Shown one piece after another: positions 9,301 to 17,757 of a stretch of DNA of 17,796 nucleotides. Under the pieces are notes generated by a model that was given only the letters and a program-made list of their open reading frames with translations, had not been told where the DNA came from and did not search any database. The stretch spans positions 1-17,796 of the forward strand of contig JAMYHX010000679.1 of NCBI GenBank assembly GCA_025529335.1, read 5' to 3'. Source of the stretch: Rhizopus sp. PT2906. Its lineage: Eukaryota > Mucoromycota > Mucoromycetes > Mucorales > Rhizopodaceae. A program made the translations under genes and the position numbers. Position 1 is the first letter of the stretch. Every line of letters starts with the position of its first letter.

Positions 9301-11494
9301 CCTGAGCCATTCATGATCTACAAGGCTTCAAAGGTGATTGAAAACTATTCTGCAGAGGAGGTTCTGGCTGTCGTGAGTGATACACAAAACGTTAGAAAGG
9401 CATATGACGATACTATCGAGGAGATTGATGTTTTGCGCCATTTGAGGCCAGGCTGTAAGGTCGTTCGTCAGACTCTGAAGGCGATATTTCCTTTCAAGTA
9501 TGTATGCGTAATTGCCCCTATTGATAAAGTTATTTAATCTTTTTCATATAGGCCGAGAGAAGTTTATACTTACTCATGCTTAGCTGAGATGCCATCTTCT
9601 GATACACTTTCATCCGTCAAACGTATGGTGTGCATGGAAAGTTCTATTCCTGGATTTCCCATCGTCTCTACCAAGAAGCCTCGAGGGAATTTGTTTATAT
9701 CAGCCTGGATAATCGAGGCTGTGGACCCCTATACAACAGCAACCAATTATCCTATTCCATCCACACGGGTTACGTATGTCGCAGCATTGGATTTAGGGAG
9801 CCTTGTGCCTTCATATATTAGTAATCTCGTGGCCAACAGTTGGTTTCCCAAAAAGATTCAGGCTGTTATCTCCTACTTGAAATCAAATGGACCACCACCA
9901 TTTATAACTGAACCACCGCCACTATTGGTGCAGTCTACAGAGTCTGCGGATATAAAGTGGGATGAGATATCATCTTTTTACGATAGAGATACGCATCAGT
10001 TTAAAGTGATCTGCCGTTTGGAGATACGTCAGGAAGAAACTACGGCTTCAAATAAAAGATCAACAAGTGTTTCAAGAAAAGGCTCGCTTGAAACTGTGGG
10101 TTCAGCTAGCAAAGTCGGTGCCGAGGAAGGCGAACCGGCGAAATTTGGGGACCAGCGTTTTCCAGCAGATAGTGGCATACGCCGCGGCTCATTCTCTTCA
10201 AATGCACCTAAAAAACGTGTAATGAACACAGAGAACAAGGACAGGTTATCTCCATCTATAAGTGGAAGCAGTACGGCAGCGGCATCAACTTCTATTACTG
10301 CGACAAGAGATTTTACATTTCTAAAAACAACAATAGGACTACGTTCTTTCCCTAAAGGATACGAAATACAAACTCAATTATTTGATACAACGCAGGCGGA
10401 AAAACACAAGAACCTGACCGATAAGCTGATCATTCATGTCTCTGAACCAGCATTAACGCAGCTGACAGACAACAGCAACAATCACATCAAGCACTCTATC
10501 CATCTCAAGACACATGGTCTATCTTCATTCACACTACCAGCCAAGTACGAATTTGAGTTTGACCTCTTGCCTATCCCTGAAGAGGATCCTGGTCATAAGG
10601 AGCCACGCCTTACTGTTTCACATGTCCTTGGAGAAGATGAGAACAAAGATAGCAGCTCAGAGGCAAAATGGAACGGCAGAGTAATTGTAAACGGCGACCG
10701 AATTGAAATAGGAAAGGATACTCAAGTTAAAGTCTGCGCAAGGGATGTGGAAAAGTCCGAAGAAAGTAAGAGCCACAACACTCTTCAATCGAAGCTACTG
10801 GATGATGGCAAGAAGAAAGAGCATAGTGAACAAGTGCCAAACAGTAGCTTGCAAGAAAGTACGAGTCGTAATGTTGCTGTTACTCAGTACATGCCTGGTG
10901 GCGTAGTAGCTTCTGCATTAGGAAACGTATCCGCTGGTGTGAATGTAAGTGACAAGACACAGATAAGGGGATGAAAGAGTATACTAAGATTGTTCTTGAT
11001 AGAATTTTAGCGCCCGTATGATATTTCCGTTTAGAGCGGCTTCTAATCCTTCTCTTCAAACTCATAATAACAAAGCGGGATCATCTTCTTTAACAGCAAC
11101 AACAGCAACAACAACAACAACAACAACAACAACAAAAGCAGCAGTAGGAGGAGAAGGAAACGCTGGAAATAACAAGGGCTACTCCACAGTTGATAGAGAA
11201 CATAATCCAGCCGTGTCTACAAGTAACAACGTGAAACAGCCTGTGAATAACGAGTTATCAGCTCTTGTGCAGCATGACTCACGAGTAGCAGCTATGAGTA
11301 TTAGAGATATCAGGCGTAATCAGGTGTATTTGTGTTTGATATATATTGGCTTTGCAGTTCTTTTTGCTTTACTAGGATTATTGTATTACGAAAGACCATA
11401 TATATCAGGCATCAATGAAGAAAATGTGCGATTACTTTTACAAGTTCCATGGTTCAAAGGATGGAAAGTACAAATAGTTGCCGTAAAACAATAG
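6384..11494 (+). CDS. Tail-anchored tandem START-domain protein
   Basis: Six exons: 6384-6585, 6638-6707, 6759-7814, 7875-9497, 9552-10944, 11003-11494, giving 1611 residues; introns are 51-60 nt. Order: N-terminal charged helix, probably coiled coil (about 12-65); uncharacterised region (90-440) ending in a polar linker with an Asp run; START 1 (about 470-690, with WPVSPRDY at 572-579); linker; START 2 (about 865-1100, with FPFKPREVY at 981-989, split by intron 4); Ser/Lys-rich linker (1145-1235); beta-rich region (1236-1385); Thr/Asn-rich linker; one hydrophobic helix VYLCLIYIGFAVLFALLGLL (1556-1575) and a 34-residue tail. START domains bind sterols, phospholipids or ceramide in a deep pocket, so I infer lipid transfer or sensing at a membrane to which the C-terminus is anchored, with both START domains cytosolic. 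There is no signal peptide. Ligand and membrane are unknown. An upstream start is excluded by the stop-rich 59-bp spacer. Confidence 0.88.
11092..11135 (+). repeat. ACA/CAA trinucleotide repeat in coding sequence
   Basis: A run of ACA triplets, slightly interrupted by GCA, encodes a polythreonine stretch (about residues 1480-1492) in the flexible linker before the membrane anchor of the START protein. In-frame triplet repeats like this vary in length between strains without breaking the frame. GAT repeats at 7798-7813 encode the Asp run at the end of exon 3 in the same gene. Confidence 0.8.
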
Positions 11495-11557
11495 ATTTGT
11501 AAATAAACATTGTATATATACATATATTTTATTCTTTTATTTTAAACAGTCGTGTCT
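11495..11557. terminator. Shared convergent 3' end region
   Basis: Only 63 bp lie between the START-gene stop and the STRA6-like stop. On plus, AATAAA sits at 11502-11507; on minus, AATAAA occurs at 11541-11536 and 11533-11528. Each transcript must therefore end within or beyond the other, giving overlapping antisense 3' ends. Polyadenylation sites are inferred from the motifs only. Confidence 0.65.
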
Positions 11558-14500
11558 TTAGTCAGTAGTGATTTGTATCTCGATTCCTTTTCTTTGACGA
11601 TCAGCACGAAGCTATTGAACACTAATTAGTTCTATGTCTTATATCTTCTTGAACTTACTTGAGGATTGTTAACTAATGTATACGCAAGGAACCAGCGGTT
11701 TCGCGCTCTTCTGGATAGTCCTATTTGCTCTTCTTTTACATCACTTGAGATCTTCTTGATGCTGTCTTTTGTTGAGCCATTTTTCCAATTCTCTGATTTT
11801 ATTTGATTACGAGAGCTTTTGATGTGATATCTGCATAGCTTTCTTTTATGTTCTCCAAAGATAAAGTATTTTGAAAGGACATTTTTTTGAAAAGAGTGTT
11901 GTATACAGTCAAGGATGCATTCAATAAAAGTCAAAGCAATCGGATTGTTGTACTCGTGATCAGTAAGAATCTATATTTGAAGCATATCAGTAACAAGCTT
12001 TTGTTGGTCACCCCCTTTTTTATACCATGCCACTGTAAGCAGTAAAGCCTAATAAAAAGAATAAGAGTGGAAGTTTATCAGGAAAACACTGTTTTTACCT
12101 GCATCTCCATCGCGAACACTCCAAGTTTCTGCGTTCCTATCAACACGTAAACTGTACATAGGATATCTCAAGGCAAGTTTTAAAGTTCGTAAAAAGTATG
12201 AGATCAATGCCTTGGTCATTGATGTAAGCATCATAAAGTACCAATAGTGCAAGAATGGTGCTCTGTGATGAACCATAAATCGTGTACGAGATTCAATAAA
12301 GACCAAATTAGTTACTCGTTTTTGCAAGAACTGTACAATGATGGCGACAAAGAAGCTAGCAAAATAAGCACCGTATCCAAGCCGCTTTAATAAAAGCTCG
12401 CGTAGCATGTCAAGTTGTATAAGCATTGTGATGAATGTTCCTATAAGAAATACTTCGAGCATGAGATATAGAGTTCCCGTGAATCCTATAAGTGTTTTGA
12501 TAAGAGATATAATGTCAAAGGGATTTAGTGGAGACAGACATACCGAATCCTATAAACACTCCTAAAAACCGAATAGCATCATCTACATCCATCCTAAACA
12601 AATTACTTAGAATATCATTATCAAATCAAAAATAAAATACCTGTTGTTTCTTTTCCCTTTAAAAAGAGAATAGTCTCCTTTTCTTATTTTAAGAATATCC
12701 TTTGTAAATCTTCTAAGGATGCCTAAGGAAAATAAGATACAGACTGGGCTGTATGCGTTAGAACAAGAATGGTAACAGTGGCAATTTTGTTGCACATTAC
12801 ATACGCCTCCTCCAAAGGCCGCGATATATGTAACTATACGCATAAAGTAATATGTCTTGATTGCAAACGATAAAGGATCCTTATCGTAGTGAAGCTGGAC
12901 TAAATAGGGGGACCATTGACAAATATGTCTAGACACTACAGCTCCTGTGCCTATCATCTCGTTTAAAAGGAGTGGGATCTACAAAAAGTAATTCTGTCAG
13001 TCTGCTAGCTCCACAATTAATGATGCATTACCAGTTGAGCCAAACAGTAAACTAGTAGGGTCAAGGACGCCTTGATAGCAAATGGTATTCTGTAACAACC
13101 TTTTTCTTAATCCTATATTTAGACATCTTACCAATTATTTTTTTTTTTACCGAACAAGCTCATCTATGCCAAATAGGTATCTCAGAAATTGCTTAAGCAG
13201 TTTACGTAAGTTGATTGGCATTGCTCGTATTTGAGGCCAGTCTATGGTTATGAAATCCCAAAGTCGTCCTAAAAGAGAATCATGATTCCGGGTCTAGAGA
13301 GAACGGTGATTCAGAGCCTTGTAGGTGCTTATAACTATAGTCATTACCTTTCTCTTCCTTTTTGTATGGGAATAAAATAGGCGCTTCACATACTCCTCCT
13401 CTATATCTTGGACTTCAAGAAATGCTACCCCGCATAGAACACAAGATTTAAAGGTTAAAGACCGCGTTATAAAGTAAGCAAAAACTGCAAAATAGGCACC
13501 GATGGTGGGAGTAATTGTAAGCAAGTTTACAACAAGAAATCCTTGACTTTGAGGGTATACGATTACATAGTTGGGTAACTCTATAGATAGTCTAAGAGCA
13601 AATAGCGCTAATATAGTATATGCACCTATAGAATAGTTCTATTTTTTTTAGTGTACAGTGAAGGATGCTTTATGTCTTGTTTACCCATAATGTTTGCCAC
13701 TCGAGATCTATAGCTTGCATGGTAACAAATAAAGACCTGTGTCAGATGTAAATAAAGTGTCTTAACCATGGCAGTCATATGTATTCATTACAGGGTAAAA
13801 GTAAACGGCAAGCAAGAAAAAGGACAAAAAGATCTCTTGATTATAAAGTTTCAGAAACTGGATCAAACGGACTCTTTGATTACTTACCGATGATTCTAAC
13901 CGCGCGTGGAAGCCATTCATGAAACATGATTGCTTCAGAGTTGAGCATATGCCATGCTTGGCTTGATATAAATGATCCTGTCAAAAAGTTATTGTCATAT
14001 CAATAAATGCTTGTTCTAGTGATATACCCAGTGTGATAATAATACACATATGAATCATATTTGCAGGTGCTCTACAGAGAAACCGGGCGGGTCTTCAAGC
14101 AAGTTTTAGTAAATAAATATGAACTGAATAAAATATCTTACGGAGGAAACGAGAAATCGGAAGTATAGCTCATTATAGTAAATATAAGAGGTATCACTAT
14201 AAAATTTCCCAGGCAAGCATATTGTAGCAGGGTAGTCAGCTTTGCACATACTTTTGTCAGAGTGGTAAATGGACTATAGATATATACTCCAGCATAAATG
14301 TAAGCAAAGCACATAGGATCAGCTCTAGAGCTAAAGATGGAAACTACCTAAATGCAAGGTATGTTTAGTGTTGCTTGAGTATAAAGCTTTAGTACTTTAC
14401 GATGCGACGAGTGTATCTTGGCAGAGTGATATCTGGGATGCTTATAGAGTTTCTAAGAAGACCACTTGAATAATTACCAATGACCTTATCTTGATCATTA

Positions 14501-15291
14501 AAAAACTGATAAGTGATCACCATAGCTCGATCGAATGCTATAAGCTCATAAAAAATTGATTGCTTATCCGGATGATTTATAGTAGGCACAAGTGTTAAAT
14601 TCTAAAGGATTATCAGTAATCTATTGTATCTGCTCTAAATGGATATATACTTACTACTGCGCCGTCATCAACAAAGCTTTGCATGTACCAGCCTTGTATG
14701 GTTATGTTCTGTACTATGGGTCTATCGGATATAGCAACTATTTTGTTTCCAGTGTTCTTGTATGAGCTTCCGTCATCTCGGTATAGAAAGTCAGTGGGCT
14801 TGTATCTACTAGGAGCACAGCATCCACCAACTGTGAACAGATGAGTAAAAAAGAAGAGCTCTATAGTATATCCAGATACCTAATGTAACGGATACATCAA
14901 GTGCTGTAAAGGATACGTTCACTGGTAATGAATTAGGGACATGTAAAGTTATTAGACATTCTAAATTTACCATACTGCTGAGGATAGTAAACCCAATCAT
15001 CAGATTCCAATGTATGCCATCCTTGATTTCCCAATTGGTTTATTTCTTTGCATAAGCCATCCTTAAACATATTCTCCTTTCTGATTTACACTTGGTTATA
15101 GTAAAGTAATATATATATATACATATGTCATTAACTATACCCATTTAGTATCTCCCAGCACCTTGTAGTAAATGCGACTAAAAAGGTTATGATGAGATTG
15201 CTTTTAGGTAAATGTTATGGTCTATGTACGCACTAGCACTAGCATATTGAACATATACCAACAAAGGGCATACTAATATGCATGCTTTCAT
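11558..15291 (-). CDS. STRA6-like multi-pass membrane receptor/transporter
   Basis: Twenty-one exons in minus order: 15291-15234, 15177-15141, 15080-14971, 14921-14880, 14830-14655, 14601-14401, 14347-14142, 14092-14028, 13977-13888, 13835-13767, 13713-13685, 13638-13348, 13293-13151, 13089-13032, 12978-12801, 12722-12641, 12593-12544, 12485-12099, 12048-12026, 11970-11659, 11611-11558. The product is 886 residues. A signal peptide (MKACILVCPLLVYVQYASA) precedes a cysteine-containing ectodomain (about 20-250); hydrophobic helices follow near 252-268, 287-306, 328-346, 363-380, 397-420, 508-530, 570-587, 620-655, 665-685 and 705-735. Family evidence is the C-terminus: LRVDRNAETWSVRDGDAGFTAY (741-762, quoted in part), then DHEYNNP (769-775), then RARNRWFLAYTLVNNP (853-868), which match in order the end of vertebrate STRA6 (Arg-Ala-Arg-Trp...LAYTLLHNP). 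STRA6 is a plasma-membrane retinol channel and receptor. The fungal ligand is unknown. The first junction (weak GTGCGT donor) and exons 15/16 are the least certain. Confidence 0.82.
12723..12804 (-). other. Ambiguous splice region in the STRA6-like gene
   Basis: Between the TM segment MRIVTYIAAFGGGV and LRRFTKDILKIRKGDY the frame is open throughout, so three readings compete. Removing 12800-12723 (GTAATG...TTTTCCTTAG, 78 nt, divisible by three) keeps the frame and is used here. Retaining it adds 26 cysteine-rich residues (912 total). The most canonical-looking intron, 12804-12749 (GTATGT, TTCTAAC branch, ACAG, 56 nt), would shift the frame and reach a stop soon after. Confidence 0.5.
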
Positions 15292-15600
15292 ATCGTTTTC
15301 TTGTAAAATTATGCAAAACAAAAGAGATTGGGTATGAAAACAGCTTTATGTATTTTCATATAATCGAGTAACATATAAAGGAGAGCGAAGTGATAGTGAT
15401 GGAGCAGTCTAAGGCAGTGATCAAAGTATATGACTCCTTTTTATTGCTCTGATAAACCTTTCAAGTATTTCTGGTCGTTTTCTTTGAGCACAAAAAAGTG
15501 ACCTTCTTCGATCGTTATTTATTTTGTTGTATATTTGTATATCTATACAGAAAGCTAAAACATCAGCTGACAGTAATTGCTACTTTAATAATAAAATGGC
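15292..15600 (-). promoter_or_regulatory. Upstream region of the STRA6-like gene
   Basis: On the minus strand an inverse CCAAT (ATTGG on plus, 15327-15331) and a TTATATG element (about 15360) lie within 75 bp of the ATG at 15291. The rest is AT-rich with no clear consensus. The region may also serve the unassigned plus-strand ORF that begins at 15651. Confidence 0.35.
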
Positions 15601-15650
15601 ATACATGTCGTGCCAATATCACTGATTGATGGGAAAGGCTTCAAAACAAC

Positions 15651-15932
15651 ATGCTTATGCCACCGAAATTAATTGATCAGTTGGAATTATCACTCAAACA
15701 TCCTTCTTTTACTCTGTATGCACCATCGAGGCGCCCTTGTCTATCCATTCATACTATCATCAACCTGAATATTGACTTGAAGCAAGCTGCTTCTAGTGAT
15801 ATCATTGTCAATTTTCTGGATGTACACTACGCGCATGAGGAAATCCACGAGAAGGGTAATGAGCGGACGCTTCTTTTAGGTGTTACTTATGTTATCACTA
15901 TACATCTTCACACAATCAAAATGGCTATCTAA
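15651..15932 (+). CDS. Unassigned 93-residue ORF
   Basis: An open frame of 93 codons starts ATG-CTT-ATG-CCA. I do not recognise it. The middle alternates hydrophobic and polar residues (TIINLNIDLKQ, DIIVNFLDVHYAHEE, LLLGVTYVITIHLH), as in a beta-sandwich, and the composition is less AT-rich than its surroundings. No partner exon, signal peptide or promoter element is evident. A second short frame overlaps its start (MGKASKQHAYATEIN, from 15629). It may be a small gene, one exon of a larger one, or a fragment of a decayed gene. Confidence 0.35.
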   Translation: MLMPPKLIDQLELSLKHPSFTLYAPSRRPCLSIHTIINLNIDLKQAASSDIIVNFLDVHYAHEEIHEKGNERTLLLGVTYVITIHLHTIKMAI

Positions 15933-16100
15933 TCTAAGGCTAACCAGTGTGATATCCGTTAATATAAAATACACTTAAATTGGCCATGGTTCTTTGTTGG
16001 TCAATTGACAACATAAGCATAAGATTAGAATAAATAACATCATTTCTTTTTTTTTTTCTCTTCCTTCTTGAAAGATAAATTCATATTCTACATCAAGAAA
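15933..16100. other. AT-rich spacer with CT tract
   Basis: No gene is visible. A pyrimidine-rich tract (TTTCTTTTTTTTTTTCTCTTCC, about 16044-16067) resembles the leaders of other genes in this window, but only a 20-codon frame (from 16102) follows it before a stop. Confidence 0.5.
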
Positions 16101-16922
16101 TATGGAAAGATATCTGTTCCTGAACAAGATTAACGTGATGTTGCACATTGAAAGGGCTTGTTGACGATATTACAGGTTGTGCCTAAAGGTAACGTTCTCT
16201 TGGATTTCCTCGTGCGCGTGGTGTACACCATTTTCTGAAACATCGCGAACAAGTAGAGTTGAATGAATGAATGTGCAAGAAACTTAACAGGGATTGATTA
16301 GCAGCACCATAGTATCGCTTGTGCCAAAGCATTGTGTGGAGCAATCATCCTTGATCCGATCCAACGGCAAGGTTTACTTCTGAACAGCATTGAAGTCTAT
16401 GGGCGGGACTGTGATAACGACGCTCATTGCGAACAGCAATTGCCAGCATCTATCAGCCGCCGTATGACTTGTGCGCCTCCACCCCCACAGAACACGTTAT
16501 CCAGACTTTTGGGTTACAACATTACCCCAGCCTGAGGGCAACAGAATGGTCACGAAACTGATGATTGGGACGAAGACGTTCAATGCGCTAATCACAAGCA
16601 GTATGTGCATCGTTACGCCGAGTAACCTTGAGCGTGGCTCCGACGCCCTGAATTTTATATTGGATCACTATTCTTCGCTTGCATGCAAGGTACTCATTGA
16701 CAGGCACCTTGGAAAGCTTTCTTAAATACCACATTGCAAAACCATTGAAGAACATAATCGTATTGCTCAGTTACGATAGCTTCGTACAAAATTTGATTAA
16801 AAATCGACGTATACGGCTTCTCGTGCTTCATTGCTAAATGATCCTCCAAAAATGTCGTTCACAATCTACACATACCGGTTGTTTGGAGACATAAAAATAA
16901 CTGACAGAAAGGTAGCTTCGTC

Positions 16923-17003
<81 letters not shown>

Positions 17004-17257
17004 CTTGAGAAAAAGTTCTCAGTGATGCCACCGCAACATTGAGCCGTCAGTGCAAAAATACTTCAACGACGCTACACCAAACGGAAAAGTCAAACATGCA
17101 CTGGCAAACATTTTGAACCTTTTTGACAGCGCTGGCGGTGACGCCATGATATCCACTATCTGGAACTCTGCTTTGAATGTAGAAGCTGAATCCTTGGCAA
17201 AAGCCAACAAGCCTATGGTTGTACCGACAGTTCTTGACTGCTTCGTGTCATATTGAC
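16100..17257 (+). pseudogene. GC-richer island of broken coding-like sequence
   Basis: Composition jumps: 16321-16500 is about 52% G+C by count and 17041-17160 about 47%, against the AT-rich spacers around it. Short protein-like frames succeed one another in different phases: GFPRARGVHHFLKHREQVEL (about 16205-16265), then CAKALCGAIILDPIQRQGLL onwards (to 16535), then a frame through 16725, then DPPKMSFTIYTYRLFGD (about 16837-16888), and, after the T-tract, KYFNDATPNGKVKHALANIL onwards to a TGA at 17254-17256. Stops and shifts separate them. This looks like a decayed gene or mobile element, but I cannot name the family; no reverse transcriptase or transposase motif was found by eye. The last piece could be a live exon. 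Confidence 0.4.
16924..17000. repeat. 77-nt homopolymer T tract
   Basis: Seventy-seven consecutive T (A on the minus strand) sit inside the GC-richer island. Read on minus it would be a 3' poly(A) tail following sequence from 17001 upward, as left by retroposition. GCTTCGT flanks it at 16915-16921 and recurs at 17240-17246, which could be a 7-bp target duplication bounding a roughly 316-bp insertion. Homopolymers this long are also prone to sequencing and assembly error, so the exact length is uncertain. Confidence 0.75.
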
Positions 17258-17757
17258 TCCTTATATACCTCTTCTCAACGCACTATCTTTTTTCTGACCT
17301 TTTTTCACGTATAACCATGTTGGATTTCCAATTATTTCGTTGAATAAGAACTATTTTCAATTGCTTATTTCTAATTTAATGAATTATCATTTGTTCATCG
17401 TACTTCCGGATCACGTTCAAAGGTACTGTGTGTGAAAAAAAAACAACCTCTACTTTCACAGAGCTAACACACCGACGAGTGATAATCGGTTTCACGAGCT
17501 TCCAGACTTTGCTTTGATTTAAATTGTGTAGTGGATACAATGTACGTTTCATTGTTTTTGAAAGTTTTCATGGCAACACAGAGACTGAAAAAACAAAAAG
17601 GAGAAAAAAAGGGCTGTTGCCAAAATTGTTTCCAAGGCCGTTGCTTGACCTGCTGTTCATTTAAATATAAAAGGGAACCGCCGTCTTGCGTTCATTTCAT
17701 TTCCTGCAGATATTTTGCTTCTCTCTCTCTCTTTTTCCTTTTAGTAATATATTGTTA
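17258..17757 (+). promoter_or_regulatory. Promoter and leader of the right-edge gene
   Basis: No gene is supported in this stretch. A TATAAAAG box lies at 17666-17673, 92 bp upstream of the ATG at 17758. It is followed by a CT-rich stretch (CTTCTCTCTCTCTCTTTTTCC, about 17718-17738, quoted in part) that fits a fungal initiator and leader. The frame at 17531-17758 overlaps these elements and is judged accidental. Confidence 0.6.
17666..17673 (+). promoter_or_regulatory. TATA box
   Basis: TATAAAAG is a perfect TATA consensus. It is followed by a pyrimidine-rich leader and the ATG at 17758, the most textbook core promoter in the window, which suggests a regulated or strongly expressed gene to the right. 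Confidence 0.65.

Noticed and set aside
8022..10238. Long minus-strand and alternative plus frames across the START gene
   Set aside because: They are shadows of the spliced START coding sequence and show no domain or splice support.
10945..11010. Acceptor AATTTTAG (11003-11010) for the last START-gene intron
   Set aside because: It runs into a stop after seven codons. The acceptor TTGATAG ending at 11002 keeps phase 0 and joins to the frame holding the membrane helix.
14087..14250. Canonical-looking 55-nt intron (GTATGT...TATAG) inside exon 7 of the STRA6-like gene
   Set aside because: Using it leaves the exon in a phase that does not join to exon 8, whereas reading through keeps the frame into FPPPARFLC and the next helices.
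15110..15122. TA dinucleotide repeat
   Set aside because: Short and inside intron 2 of the STRA6-like gene; no feature beyond a small microsatellite.
16834..17031. Frames containing polylysine or polyphenylalanine across the T tract
   Set aside because: They merely translate the homopolymer; flanking residues give no continuous domain.
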